Part shown: one piece after another, positions 44,287 through 54,331 of the stretch
Layout: the number at the start of each line of letters is the position of its first letter
How positions within the stretch are numbered: the stretch's first letter is position 1
NCBI RefSeq assembly: GCF_020511155.1
Contig: NZ_CP041216.1
Span: forward strand, 3,286,001 to 3,350,000
Direction of reading: 5' to 3'
Length of the DNA stretch: 64,000 nt
DNA from: Shewanella glacialimarina
GTDB taxonomy: Bacteria; Pseudomonadota; Gammaproteobacteria; Enterobacterales; Shewanellaceae
The notes under the pieces: generated by a model
Databases searched by the model: none
What the model saw: the letters and a program-made list of their open reading frames with translations, nothing else
Told to the model about the DNA's origin: nothing
Position numbers and translations under genes: made by a program

Positions 44287-46014
44287 ATGGCGATCCCCCG
44301 TGATTTTATCAATGAACTTATTGCTCGAACAGATATTGTCGATCTGATCGACCGAAAAGTACCATTGAAAAAAGCTGGTAAAAACCATTCAGCTTGTTGT
44401 CCTTTTCATAGTGAGAAATCACCGTCTTTTACTGTCAGCAGAGATAAACAGTTTTACCATTGTTTTGGTTGCGGTGCCCATGGCAATGCGATTGATTTTA
44501 TAATGGAATATGACCGCTTAGAATTTGTTGATGCTATTGAAGAACTAGCGGGTCAACTCGGATTAGATGTTCCACAAGAAAATGGCAATGCAAAACGCCA
44601 GGATCATGGACTCAGTCGAGATTTATATCAGTTAATGGAAGAAGCAAGCTTGTTCTACCAAAGCCAACTGAGACAGCATCAAGACAAACAAAAAGTATTA
44701 GACTACCTTGATTTTAGAGGGCTTTCTGAAGATGTTATTAAACACTTCGGCATTGGCTTTGCCCCTGACGGCTGGGACGGATTATTAAGCCGCTACCGTC
44801 AAAATCAAACATCACTGGATAAACTACTTACTGCTGGCATGTTAATAGAAAATGACAGCGGTAAACGATATGACCGTTTTCGCGACAGATTAATGTTCCC
44901 CATTCGCGATAGACGTGGCCGAGTTATCGGCTTTGGTGGAAGAGTTTTAGGTGAAGGTACCCCTAAATACTTGAATTCTCCAGAAACGCCCATATTTCAT
45001 AAGGGTAATGAACTTTACGGTTTATACGAATTAAAGCAACGTCACCGCGATCCACAACAAATATTAATTGTTGAAGGTTACATGGACGTAGTGGCGCTAG
45101 CACAATTTGAAGTTGATTATGCCGTCGCCTCACTTGGCACCTCAACTACAGCTGAACAATTTCAGCTTTTGGTCCGTAGTGCTAAAGAGGTCATTTGCTG
45201 CTATGACGGTGATAGAGCTGGTCGCGAAGCGGCATGGCGAGCATTAGAAACAGCGCTGCCATTATTGAAACCGGGCGATTTGGTAAAATTTATGTTTTTA
45301 CCGCAGGGTGAAGACCCTGACACCATGGTGCGAAAAATAGGTAAAAATGCGTTTGAAGCCTTAATGCAACAAGCCATGCAGTTACCTGACTTTCTATTTG
45401 AAACATTAAGTCATGCACACGGCACAGATAAAGGCGCATTGGCTAAACAAGCCCTAGCCTTAATTGAAAAAGTACAAGACAGCGTATTACAAAATTTATT
45501 GCTGGAAAGTTTGTCCCATAAACTGGGGATGAACAGCAGCGATGACTTAAAGAAAAAATTAGGTTTTGCGGTTAAAAAACCGCAGCCGCTTAATGCAAAA
45601 GGGTTACAAGGCCGAGGCACACCACTGAGGTTAGCTATAGCACTGTTAATACAAAAACCCAGTTTAGGTTTTGGGCTTGCCCCGCAGCCTGCATTAAACA
45701 AAATTCAAATGGCTGGCATTGAATTGCTTAACCATTTGCTTGAAATAACTCGAACTCAGCAATTTAATAGCGCACAACTACTTGAAATACATAGAGAGCA
45801 TCAACATAAGAGCACTCTAATTAAGTTAGCCCAATGGGATCATCAAGTGGCGGATGAAAATGTGCTGACCGAGTTTAAACAAACCCTGATATGGTTGACT
45901 AACCAATATATAGAACAACGCTATCAGGAACTTAGTCTAAAACAAACTTTAACAAAAGCTGAGAAAGTACAGCTAAGTAAGCTGATTTCAATAATGAAAG
46001 GTGTTGAGAAGTAA
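44287..46014 (+). CDS. dnaG: DNA primase
   Basis: Synthesises RNA primers at the replication fork. The 575 residues contain the N-terminal zinc finger (CCPFHSEKSPSF ... FYHCFGCG, about 38-64), the RNA-polymerase/TOPRIM core (IVEGYMDVVALAQF and CYDGDRAGR, about 258-345) and a C-terminal helicase-binding region. Length fits the E. coli enzyme (581). The ATG follows the internal hairpin by about 50 bases. Confidence 0.98.
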   Translation: MAIPRDFINELIARTDIVDLIDRKVPLKKAGKNHSACCPFHSEKSPSFTVSRDKQFYHCFGCGAHGNAIDFIMEYDRLEFVDAIEELAGQLGLDVPQENGNAKRQDHGLSRDLYQLMEEASLFYQSQLRQHQDKQKVLDYLDFRGLSEDVIKHFGIGFAPDGWDGLLSRYRQNQTSLDKLLTAGMLIENDSGKRYDRFRDRLMFPIRDRRGRVIGFGGRVLGEGTPKYLNSPETPIFHKGNELYGLYELKQRHRDPQQILIVEGYMDVVALAQFEVDYAVASLGTSTTAEQFQLLVRSAKEVICCYDGDRAGREAAWRALETALPLLKPGDLVKFMFLPQGEDPDTMVRKIGKNAFEALMQQAMQLPDFLFETLSHAHGTDKGALAKQALALIEKVQDSVLQNLLLESLSHKLGMNSSDDLKKKLGFAVKKPQPLNAKGLQGRGTPLRLAIALLIQKPSLGFGLAPQPALNKIQMAGIELLNHLLEITRTQQFNSAQLLEIHREHQHKSTLIKLAQWDHQVADENVLTEFKQTLIWLTNQYIEQRYQELSLKQTLTKAEKVQLSKLISIMKGVEK

Positions 46015-46086
46015 CCCTGAAGTATACAAACTTTAGCGGTTAAAACAACGCCATGGACTAGCTAAGATGAGTCCACACAGCTATAA

Positions 46087-46116
46087 TTGACGATTTGCGC
46101 GACACTAAGCTAGGCT
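46087..46116 (+). promoter_or_regulatory. Candidate internal promoter of rpoD
   Basis: TTGACG, an 18-base spacer and TAGGCT in the 147 bases between dnaG and rpoD. The -35 is good, the -10 weak. Internal promoters for rpoD are known in E. coli. Confidence 0.3.
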
Positions 46117-46161
46117 AAGTGTCCCGTCGTTATTTCAGTTCCCCAAACTTGGATGATATCT

Positions 46162-48000
46162 ATGGATCACACTCCGCAGTCGCAACTTAAACTGTTGCTC
46201 GCTAAAGGTAAAGAGCAAGGTTATTTAACCTATGCAGAAGTGAACGACCACTTACCTGCAGACATGGTCGATTCCGATCAGATTGAAGATATTATCCAGA
46301 TGATAAATGACATGGGTATTCGAGTGTTTGAAGAAGCACCGGACGCCGATGACATGATGATGTCGGAAGACAACACAGACGAAGATGCAGCGGAAGAAGC
46401 TGCGGCCGCTTTAGCCACAGTTGAAAGTGAATTAGGACGTACAACCGACCCTGTGCGCATGTACATGCGCGAAATGGGGACTGTTGAGCTTTTAACTCGC
46501 GAAGGCGAAATTGTAATTGCTAAGCGTATTGAAGAAGGTATTAATACCGTTCAATGCTCTGTGAGTGAATACCCACAAGCCATTGCAATGATCTTAGAGC
46601 AATTCGACCAGTATGAAGCTGACGAAATTCGCTTGTCTGATATTATCTCTGGATTTGTAAACCCTGACGATGACGACGTCGCCCCTACCGCCACTAACAT
46701 TGGTTCTGAAGTCCCTGATAGTGATGATAGTGATGATGACGATGATGACGATAGCGACGACGATGAAGATGAAGAAGAAGGTCCAAAAGGTCCGGATCCT
46801 GAAGAAGCTAAAGAAAAATTCACACAATTACGCGAAGCCTATGAGAAAAGCCTAGCCATTATTGCTGAAAAAGGACGTGACCACCCTGAAGCAATTGGTT
46901 CACTCTTCGTCATTGGTGAGTTATTTAAAGAATTCCGCCTAGTACCTAAGCAGTTTGATCGCTTAGTAAAAAGCATGCGCACCATGATGGATCGCGTACG
47001 TATTCAAGAGCGTCTAATTCTTAAACTTGTTGTTGAACAAGCTAAGATGCCGAAAAAGAACTTTGTTAAAGCCTTTACAGGTAAAGAAACCAATCTTGAT
47101 TGGTTTATCAAAGAAGTCGGTAGCAGCAAGCCATACGCCGAAGGTTTACGTATGGTAGAAGATGACGTTAATCGTTGTGTTCATAAACTTGACGTCATTG
47201 AAAAAGAAACAGACTTAACTATTGCTGGTATTAAAGACATCAACCGTCGTATGTCAATCGGTGAAGCGAAAGCCCGCCGAGCGAAAAAAGAAATGGTTGA
47301 AGCTAACTTACGTCTAGTTATCTCTATTGCGAAAAAGTATACCAACCGTGGTTTACAATTCTTGGACTTAATCCAAGAAGGTAATATCGGCTTGATGAAA
47401 GCAGTTGATAAGTTTGAATATCGCCGTGGTTATAAGTTCTCAACTTATGCAACCTGGTGGATCCGTCAGGCAATCACTCGTTCAATCGCTGACCAAGCGC
47501 GTACTATTCGTATTCCAGTACACATGATTGAAACGATCAACAAGTTGAACCGTATTTCACGTCAAATGCTTCAAGAAATGGGCCGCGAGCCGTCACCTGA
47601 AGAATTAGCTGAACGTATGATGATGCCTGAAGATAAGATCCGTAAGGTACTGAAAATCGCTAAAGAGCCAATCTCAATGGAAACACCAATCGGTGACGAT
47701 GAAGATTCGCATTTAGGTGATTTTATCGAGGATACTACCCTCGAGCTACCATTAGACTCTGCGACTAGCGAAAGTCTGAAAAATGCGACCCACGAAGTGT
47801 TAGCAGGCTTAACAGCCCGTGAAGCGAAAGTACTGCGTATGCGTTTTGGTATCGACATGAATACCGACCACACATTAGAAGAAGTGGGTAAGCAGTTTGA
47901 TGTAACGCGTGAGCGAATTCGTCAAATTGAAGCAAAAGCGTTACGTAAATTACGCCACCCTTCTCGCTCAGAAATCTTAAAATCATTCCTAGACGATTAA
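46162..48000 (+). CDS. rpoD: Primary sigma factor RpoD (sigma-70)
   Basis: Housekeeping sigma factor. The start chosen is the ATG at 46162 ([20 protein letters not shown], aligning with the E. coli N-terminus; GGA eight bases upstream); the frame also has an ATG at 46153. The 612 residues show region 1.1, region 1.2 ([11 protein letters not shown]), a non-conserved region, regions 2.1-2.4 ([29 protein letters not shown]), 3 and 4 ([18 protein letters not shown]). A run of Asp and Glu at about residues 185-207 sits in the non-conserved region. Confidence 0.98.
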   Translation: MDHTPQSQLKLLLAKGKEQGYLTYAEVNDHLPADMVDSDQIEDIIQMINDMGIRVFEEAPDADDMMMSEDNTDEDAAEEAAAALATVESELGRTTDPVRMYMREMGTVELLTREGEIVIAKRIEEGINTVQCSVSEYPQAIAMILEQFDQYEADEIRLSDIISGFVNPDDDDVAPTATNIGSEVPDSDDSDDDDDDDSDDDEDEEEGPKGPDPEEAKEKFTQLREAYEKSLAIIAEKGRDHPEAIGSLFVIGELFKEFRLVPKQFDRLVKSMRTMMDRVRIQERLILKLVVEQAKMPKKNFVKAFTGKETNLDWFIKEVGSSKPYAEGLRMVEDDVNRCVHKLDVIEKETDLTIAGIKDINRRMSIGEAKARRAKKEMVEANLRLVISIAKKYTNRGLQFLDLIQEGNIGLMKAVDKFEYRRGYKFSTYATWWIRQAITRSIADQARTIRIPVHMIETINKLNRISRQMLQEMGREPSPEELAERMMMPEDKIRKVLKIAKEPISMETPIGDDEDSHLGDFIEDTTLELPLDSATSESLKNATHEVLAGLTAREAKVLRMRFGIDMNTDHTLEEVGKQFDVTRERIRQIEAKALRKLRHPSRSEILKSFLDD

Positions 48001-48020
48001 TCGTTAACAATGAATGAATA

Positions 48021-48046
48021 AAAAACCTGCTTCGGCAGGTTTTTTT
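48021..48046 (+). terminator. Terminator of rpoD operon
   Basis: AAAAACCTGC-TTCG-GCAGGTTTTTTT: stable UUCG tetraloop hairpin with T run, 20 bases after the rpoD stop. Confidence 0.95.
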
Positions 48047-48120
48047 ATCTGTAAAATCAGACATATTGATTAACAGATAACCAATTAGAACAAGATATTA
48101 TAATTCAATGCAGATCACGG

Positions 48121-48149
48121 GTGACAAGCAAGAATAAACTTCGTATAAT
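48121..48149 (+). promoter_or_regulatory. Promoter of tRNA-Ile2
   Basis: GTGACA, a 17-base spacer and a perfect TATAAT, then a GC-rich discriminator (CCCCCCGC), the pattern of stringently controlled stable-RNA promoters. Confidence 0.75.
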
Positions 48150-48185
48150 TCCCCCCGCTTTCGGTAGTGACGACTATCTTAAGTC

Positions 48186-48262
48186 GGCCCCTTAGCTCAG
48201 TTGGTTAGAGCATACGACTCATAATCGTCAGGTCCCCAGTTCAAGTCTGGGAGGGGCCACCA
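48186..48262 (+). tRNA. ileX: tRNA-Ile2 (anticodon CAT, lysidine type)
   Basis: A 77-base cloverleaf with encoded CCA. The acceptor arm GGCCCCT/AGGGGCC is identical to that of E. coli ileX and unlike elongator tRNA-Met, so the CAT anticodon (48220-48222) is expected to be converted to lysidine-AU by TilS and to read AUA. The T arm CCCAG-TTCAAGT-CTGGG is regular. Position 27-43 of the anticodon stem is a T-C mismatch where E. coli has a G-T wobble. Location after rpoD matches E. coli. Confidence 0.93.
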
Positions 48263-48274
48263 ATTCTGATAAGG

Positions 48275-48301
48275 CCCATGAAGAAATTCATGGGTCTTTT
48301 T
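48275..48301 (+). terminator. Terminator of tRNA-Ile2
   Basis: CCCATGAA-GAAA-TTCATGGG followed by TCTTTTTC, directly after the tRNA. Confidence 0.88.
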
Positions 48302-48877
48302 CGTTTAAGGACCGGTCCATTTCCGGTAATACTTCTAGCTGATTAATCTCAGAAAAGTATCAGCAAGAATTAACCCACAAAATTGCCATATGAATTATTG
48401 ACAGAACATTACTACTCATACCCATCTATGAAGTAATCAAAAATATCAAGTTCACTTACATTTACAAAAAACTAAATGAAATCATATAAAACCATCTCGT
48501 TAGTCATTACACTTGCCAGCAAACGCGAGCTCGAATAAGACGAACAAACCCAGACTGATATTCATACTCATATCGTGAACTCTACTGCTATAGCGCATAT
48601 CAGAGGCAATTTGATAGTGATTAGGAGATGACGTCGAGTGAATCAAATCGCACCAACCCCAAAAAAAAGAAATCAGACTTCAAATTACAAAATTGAATAC
48701 ATCTGTTGTCGTTGTCGTCGAAAATAGCTTAGATTGAAAAGCGAAGACAGAAAGTGACAGGAGTATCGACGAAGACAAGATATTAGCGGCGAGAATTTAC
48801 GCGAGAAGCCAGTGGGTGTAAATCATGGGAGTTTAAGCGTGGGCCTGACTAATGTGACAGACCCAGCGATCTAGGAT
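48302..48877. other. Gene-free region downstream of tRNA-Ile2
   Basis: About 575 bases with no supported gene on either strand. It lies between a tRNA 3' end and an accessory endonuclease gene, a typical island border, but I see no integrase and no repeat of the tRNA 3' end. A GTGGGCCTG...CAGACCC inverted motif near 48840 might terminate the HNH gene on the minus strand. Confidence 0.45.
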
Positions 48878-49840
48878 TTAGGTGTTAGAAGTATCGATTG
48901 ATTCTTTTTCAGCAAAAAGACGATTATGATGTTGCATGTATATTTGGAATCGTTCTGAGGCTTTAAAGTCTAAATGGGATACTTCTAGCTCTATCCCTTT
49001 TTCGATACCAAGTCCTTTTAACTGAGAAATATTTACAGAATTTGATATATTTAAATAATAGCGATTATTTTTACATTTAAATGTGATTAGATGATTATCA
49101 AATAATTTATCTACATGAGCACATAGCAGTATACCGTTAGCGCCATCAAGCCTTTCGCCAGTATTTTCGCAATCTTTCCAAGCTTTAATATGCGATGCAA
49201 TTAGCATTTCTTTAATGCTCACTAAAGTGACTGCACACTTCTCACCTTGCCATGTTTTGATAACATCACTTTTGAATTTTCCTTGCCCAACTCTAGCCTT
49301 TGTTAAAATTTCTTTTTCTGAGTCAGACAGGTCACTATTTTCGATAACTTTTAAGTCACCAACAAGGTCACCTTGCGCTATTGAGAATGATGTAGGGCCT
49401 TTCGCACTCTTAGATCCACTAGACAAATAGTGTTCGATAACAGAAATCACCTCGTGCGAAAGCGGAGATTGCAGAGTCGCACCAGTAAAGCAGAAATGTT
49501 TTTTAAAATTTGTTTTCTGGTCTTTTCGCTCACTGTTCGGAAGACGATTACTCCAATCATCCTCATCAATATTTAAAAATGAAGATAATTTACTAGCATC
49601 AGACAATCGAACTCGATGTTCTCTTCCTATAAAATTCTCATCATAGTATTTCTCTATTACCTTATATTTTCCACATAGTTTAAAGCAGTGCTTTCCCTTA
49701 ATTTTTAAACCCTGCACAATATATACTTCATCACCAATTTCTAATTTTTTTAATTTTGTTTCTTTTTCAAAACCATATCCATTAGTGTAATCAAAATCTG
49801 TTTTATTATCAGGTCCATGGTATGCGTAATAACTGTTCAC
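48878..49840 (-). CDS. HNH endonuclease with putative N-terminal reader domain
   Basis: A 320-residue protein. The C-terminal part (about 185-300) is an HNH_2-type nuclease: KCAVTLVSIKEMLIASHIKAW, then His217, Asn235 and His242 in RLDGANGILLCAHVDKLFD, so the catalytic triad is complete. The N-terminal 85 residues (GDEVYIVQG, FKLCGKYKVI) look like a small beta-barrel of the PUA/EVE-like kind, which in other proteins binds modified bases; this is inference. The start is GTG at 49840 with AAGGA five bases upstream. It stands alone in AT-rich DNA beside a tRNA, suggesting recent acquisition and a restriction-like role. Confidence 0.75.
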   Translation of the reverse strand: MNSYYAYHGPDNKTDFDYTNGYGFEKETKLKKLEIGDEVYIVQGLKIKGKHCFKLCGKYKVIEKYYDENFIGREHRVRLSDASKLSSFLNIDEDDWSNRLPNSERKDQKTNFKKHFCFTGATLQSPLSHEVISVIEHYLSSGSKSAKGPTSFSIAQGDLVGDLKVIENSDLSDSEKEILTKARVGQGKFKSDVIKTWQGEKCAVTLVSIKEMLIASHIKAWKDCENTGERLDGANGILLCAHVDKLFDNHLITFKCKNNRYYLNISNSVNISQLKGLGIEKGIELEVSHLDFKASERFQIYMQHHNRLFAEKESIDTSNT

Positions 49841-50462
49841 TCGAAATCCTTCTTAAATCGTCCGTAATACATCATATATCAAACACATATTAACGTCATG
49901 ATATCAATCTCATGAAGTTAATCATGCTAAAAATAACAACTGGAAATATCTATTAATTAAGTGATGGCGCAGGTAAATTAGAGCTTTAACTTACTTTATC
50001 TATCATTGCAGACGGTGAAGCAAAGGAAGTAATCGGGGCAAAATCAGAAAAATAGTTATTCCTATGTTATCGAGCACTTAATGATAATTTTCTCGACATT
50101 AATCTGACTCTTGCATCCGTTACCAAGCATTAAAGGCTACTCAAAGTTGCTTTAATACCTGTCTAATCCAATGTCTGAATGTGATCACCTCATTAGATGA
50201 AACAATAACCAGGTCAACAGAGCCCGCCCTAAGTCCCACTATAGTGTTCAGTAATAATCGATTAAATTTGACCATTCCGCCTGAGAACCAGCTTGTTGCT
50301 TTCCTATTGTGAGGGTCTATCGAGCGAAAAGGTTATTGCAAAATTTAAAAAGCAAAAAACCACCTTATTGGATCTTAATTAGCGATTAAGAGTATGATTT
50401 AACGATAAATAAATACTATTATTTAATTGTTAATTGTTGGAACTAGATCCTATACTGGTTGA
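49841..50462. other. Gene-poor region with a possible gene remnant
   Basis: About 620 AT-rich bases. Between 49963 and 50055 one plus-strand frame reads DGAGKLEL, a TAA, then LTLSIIADGEAKEVIGAKS before a TAG, which looks like the decayed end of a coding sequence. The remainder shows no gene; the last part must hold the promoter of the GGDEF/EAL gene. Confidence 0.35.
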
Positions 50463-53354
50463 ATGATGAAAATACATACGAATTATCAACGACCAATAAA
50501 GTCTGCCTTGTGGGTAGTGCTTTGCTTTGCCTTTATTCTGGCCATTAATTGGTTATTGGCCCCTATTGCAATATTGGAAAGTATTGCCAATTACATACCA
50601 CTGCACACTTTTTTGGAATTATTATCTATCATAGTGTCTGCAATGATTTTTGGTATTTTTTGGGCAAATATAACTAACAATAAAAACAGTCGAAATCATC
50701 TTATCCTAGCCTGCTCCTTCCTCGGTGTAGCGGTTCTGGATTTATTACATGTACTCTCTTTTCCTGGAATGCCAGACCTCATTACCCCAAGCAGTCCAGA
50801 GAAAACGATAAACTTTTGGTTAATGGCCCGCTACCTATCGGCCTTGAGCTTAATTGTAGTTTCCGTGTCTTCTTGGCGTACCCTTGCCACACGACTAATG
50901 CACTGGATAATATTGATTATTATTTTGCTGTTGGTCAGCATACTCATCACCATTGGCCTATTTTACCCTTCATTACTCCCAAGTACCTTTGTTGAAGGCC
51001 AAGGATTAACTTCATTTAAAATTATCAGCGAATATTTTTCAGCAGCTATTTATTTACTTGTTTCAATTAAACTTTTTCATTCAATACACAAGGAACAGTC
51101 CTATGATGTAGTGAATTTATTAATAGCCGTCTGCTTAATGTCAATGAGCCAAATTTACTTTACGCTATATTCCGAAATGAATGACAGCAATGCTTTGTTA
51201 GGGCATATCTATAAAGTTCTTGCCTATGGCATGGTTTATAAAAGCTTCTTCATCAGTAACATAGTAAAGCCCTACGAAGAGCTGTCTGAGTCGCGTAATT
51301 TACTCAGTACCATAATTGAAGCCATTCCTATGAGTATCTGTTGGAAAGACTCTCAATCACGTTATTTAGGCTGTAATACGCAATTTGCGATAAATGCCGG
51401 AGTGAAAAGCCCTGATGAAATAATAGATAAATTTGACAGTGAACTTGCCTGGGGAGAACAAGCAGCCAAATACCAATTAAATGATCAACAGGTCATAAGC
51501 TCTGGCGTGCCAAAATTGAGCTACGAAGAAAGTTATATCAGTCCTACCGGTGAGTTTTTTTGGATAAACAAGTCTAAAGCACCCATTCACGATAAAAATA
51601 ATGCTGTTATCGGCATGGTAGGTGTCTATGAAGATATTACAGCTAGGCGCAACTCACAGGAAAAGCTTCAACTAGCAGCCAGCGTCTTTACATACGCCAA
51701 AGAGTCAATCTCCATCACAGATACCGATGGACTTATTCTTGACGTCAATAAGGCTTTTACACGGATGACGGGCTATAGCCGTGAAGAAGCAATAGGTCAA
51801 AACCCTCGCATTCTCCACTCTGGTCGACAATCTGCCAGTTTTTATGCTGATATGTGGAAAGCAATATTAAATGAAGGTTACTGGTCAGGTGAACTTTGGA
51901 ACAAACGTAAAAATGGTGACATCTATATTGAAAGTAAAACAATTAGCGCCGTACGTGATAAAGACGATAATACGACCCATTATCTTGCTTTAGGTAACGA
52001 CATTACCCCAATGAAACAATATCAAGACCAATTGGAACATATTGCCCACTATGATTTACTAACTGACTTACCCAACCGGGTATTACTGGCAGATCGCTTA
52101 GGTCAAGCTATGTTGCATTGTAAGCGTGATGGGAAGTCACTTGCGGTAGTATTTCTTGATTTAGATGGTTTTAAAGCCGTCAATGATGCCTATGGGCATG
52201 ATGTGGGTGATGAGTTACTCATTGCACTATCTTTGCGGATGAAAGATGCATTACGCGAAAGTGATAGCTTAGCCCGCATTGGTGGGGATGAATTTGTTGC
52301 TGTATTAACAGATTTAGCGATAGTTGAAGATTGCAAGCCAGTATTAGATCGACTGTTATTAGCGGCCTCTGAGCCTGCCACCATTGGTGATGTTATTTTC
52401 AATGTCTCAGCCAGTATCGGCGTCACCCTGTACCCACAAGATAATACTGATGCTGATTTACTAATGCGTCATGCTGATCATGCCATGTACGCGGCTAAAG
52501 AGTCAGGGCGTAATCGTTACCATTTCTTTGATACAGCCCAAGACGATGCGATTAAATTGCAAAAAATAAACCTTGATGCTATTCGTTATGCTTTAGATAA
52601 TCATCAATTTATACTTTATTATCAGCCTAAAGTGAATATGAAAACTGGTACTGTGATTGGCGTTGAGGCACTTATTCGCTGGCGTCATCCTGAACGAGGA
52701 TTATTAAGCCCAAATGAGTTCTTACCCGCCATAGAAAATAATCCTATGAGTATCGAAATGGGCGAATGGGTTATAGATAGTGCGTTAACACAAATAGGCC
52801 AATGGCAAAAAATGAATCTTAATCTCACTGTTAGTACCAGCGTAAACATTGCTGCGGTTCAATTACAGCAAAAAGACTTCACCCAGAGACTCGCTGCGCT
52901 GTTAGCTGGCCATCCAGATGTTGAGCCCCGTTATTTAGAGCTAGAAGTGCTGGAAACGAGCGCCCTAGATGATGTTAATCATGTATCCTCAACCATGCAA
53001 GCATGTATAGCACTAGGGGTAAACTTTGCCCTAGATGATTTTGGAACAGGCTATTCATCCCTCACTTATCTTAGACGATTACCCGCTAAGTTAATTAAAA
53101 TAGACCAAAGCTTTATACGGGACATGTTACATGATGCGGATGATTTGGCTATTGTGGAAGGGGTGATAACCTTAGCTAAATCGTTCAAACGTGAAGTCAT
53201 TGCAGAAGGAGTTGAGTCGATAGAACATGGCACTGCCCTGTTAAAGCTAGGTTGTGATTTAGCCCAAGGTTATGGTATTGCAAGGCCTATGCCTGCTGAA
53301 GATATTCCCGCATGGATAAATGAATGGAAACCTGATAATGCTTGGAAGATTTAA
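50463..53354 (+). CDS. Membrane MASE3-like/PAS/PAS/GGDEF/EAL cyclic-di-GMP enzyme
   Basis: A 963-residue cyclic-di-GMP protein. Order: a seven- to eight-helix membrane sensor of the MASE3 type (about 15-270), two PAS domains (about 280-395 and 400-525), GGDEF (about 530-695) and EAL (about 710-955). The GGDEF motif is intact at residues 607-611 with an inhibitory RESD I-site five residues before it. The phosphodiesterase motif is EAL at 735-737, with DDFGTGYSS and AEGVES, so both activities look possible. The ATG at 50463 is followed by a second ATG and lacks a clear ribosome site. It has its own terminator. Confidence 0.92.
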   Translation: MMKIHTNYQRPIKSALWVVLCFAFILAINWLLAPIAILESIANYIPLHTFLELLSIIVSAMIFGIFWANITNNKNSRNHLILACSFLGVAVLDLLHVLSFPGMPDLITPSSPEKTINFWLMARYLSALSLIVVSVSSWRTLATRLMHWIILIIILLLVSILITIGLFYPSLLPSTFVEGQGLTSFKIISEYFSAAIYLLVSIKLFHSIHKEQSYDVVNLLIAVCLMSMSQIYFTLYSEMNDSNALLGHIYKVLAYGMVYKSFFISNIVKPYEELSESRNLLSTIIEAIPMSICWKDSQSRYLGCNTQFAINAGVKSPDEIIDKFDSELAWGEQAAKYQLNDQQVISSGVPKLSYEESYISPTGEFFWINKSKAPIHDKNNAVIGMVGVYEDITARRNSQEKLQLAASVFTYAKESISITDTDGLILDVNKAFTRMTGYSREEAIGQNPRILHSGRQSASFYADMWKAILNEGYWSGELWNKRKNGDIYIESKTISAVRDKDDNTTHYLALGNDITPMKQYQDQLEHIAHYDLLTDLPNRVLLADRLGQAMLHCKRDGKSLAVVFLDLDGFKAVNDAYGHDVGDELLIALSLRMKDALRESDSLARIGGDEFVAVLTDLAIVEDCKPVLDRLLLAASEPATIGDVIFNVSASIGVTLYPQDNTDADLLMRHADHAMYAAKESGRNRYHFFDTAQDDAIKLQKINLDAIRYALDNHQFILYYQPKVNMKTGTVIGVEALIRWRHPERGLLSPNEFLPAIENNPMSIEMGEWVIDSALTQIGQWQKMNLNLTVSTSVNIAAVQLQQKDFTQRLAALLAGHPDVEPRYLELEVLETSALDDVNHVSSTMQACIALGVNFALDDFGTGYSSLTYLRRLPAKLIKIDQSFIRDMLHDADDLAIVEGVITLAKSFKREVIAEGVESIEHGTALLKLGCDLAQGYGIARPMPAEDIPAWINEWKPDNAWKI

Positions 53355-53395
53355 TCTTAAACTCAATACCTGTTTAATTACCATCAATAGAATAT

Positions 53396-53421
53396 AAAAA
53401 GCCCATTTGAAATGGGCTTTT
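53396..53421. terminator. Bidirectional terminator
   Basis: AAAAAGCCCATTT-GA-AATGGGCTTTT between the GGDEF/EAL gene and the convergent DUF599 gene. Confidence 0.88.
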
Positions 53422-53448
53422 GTGTGTTAAAAGGGTTATCACTTAGCT

Positions 53449-54171
53449 TTATTCATTCATTCTATATGCAGGGTCTTTTTCTAAATGTGCTTGAGCAAGG
53501 GTAATAGCTTGAACCGCGCGGGAATTAAACTCACGTTGATAAAGGGTATAAACCACAAATAAATTAGCAAAAATAAACGCTAACGGGTGCAGGAACCAAC
53601 ACAAAGCCGCCATAGCGAAATAGTAAGACCGTAGGCCGTAGTTGTACGAATGGGCCGCTTGATCTTGTACCACTGCCATTTGCCTTGCATAACCGAGCAT
53701 ATTGATATCAGTCCCCGTTTTATCCAATGGTGCTGCGCCAATCATTACATTAACAAAACCATACTGGCGCATCGACCAGGTAAACTGGAAAAATGCCAAC
53801 ACGAAAATACCCGCAAGTAAGGCCAGCTTAACTTGCACCAATGCATGATTAGGCGAAACAGAAAAAGGAATAGAACCAATTACCATTTCAAGCTTTTCAA
53901 CTTGCGAAAATAGCGTTAATACACCGGCAAGAATAAGCAATGTCGTCGAAGCGAAAAAGGCTATGTTGCGCTCAAGGTTAGCTAATAACGATGCTTCCCC
54001 CACCCGAATCTCCTTTGCAATGACTTGCGTCATCCAATGAATACGCTGTTGATGCATCACTCTGGCGATACAATTGGCGGTTTTAGCTTTATGTTTTGAA
54101 AATCGAGTATAACCAATCCAGCTAATCAAAAAAGTGAATAACGCTACATAATCCAGTGGCGAACCAATCAT
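53449..54171 (-). CDS. DUF599 family membrane protein
   Basis: A 240-residue protein with about four to five membrane helices (4-20, 70-90, 110-130, 185-212). It matches the DUF599 pattern: FLISWIGYTRFSKHK at the start, a central RNIAFFASTTLLIL, and the conserved YGLRSYYFAMAALCWFLHP. The family has no established function. It is a single gene convergent with the GGDEF/EAL gene. Confidence 0.82.
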   Translation of the reverse strand: MIGSPLDYVALFTFLISWIGYTRFSKHKAKTANCIARVMHQQRIHWMTQVIAKEIRVGEASLLANLERNIAFFASTTLLILAGVLTLFSQVEKLEMVIGSIPFSVSPNHALVQVKLALLAGIFVLAFFQFTWSMRQYGFVNVMIGAAPLDKTGTDINMLGYARQMAVVQDQAAHSYNYGLRSYYFAMAALCWFLHPLAFIFANLFVVYTLYQREFNSRAVQAITLAQAHLEKDPAYRMNE

Positions 54172-54331
54172 ATACTTTCCCTATGCAACTCAGAATCAAA
54201 CATTTTTTATTTGAGCGTTTATTATGCACCAGTTTTATTTCTGCTTGAATAATTATTTAGTACCAAGATGCAGTAGAAGACCCCTTGAATCAGTAATAAA
54301 ACGGGAGTTGAGTTCAATTAAAGCAAAAGGG

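Noticed and set aside
46551-46827. Serine-rich or Ile/Val-rich antisense frames opposite rpoD
   Set aside because: They are the complement of the GAT/GAC acidic repeat of RpoD.
48309-48318. GGACCGGTCC palindrome after the tRNA
   Set aside because: Only ten bases and no partner or copy; could not be tied to an att site.
48186-50462. Direct repeat of the tRNA 3' end as an attachment site
   Set aside because: No copy of the tRNA 3' end was found between the tRNA and the GGDEF/EAL gene, and no integrase gene is present.
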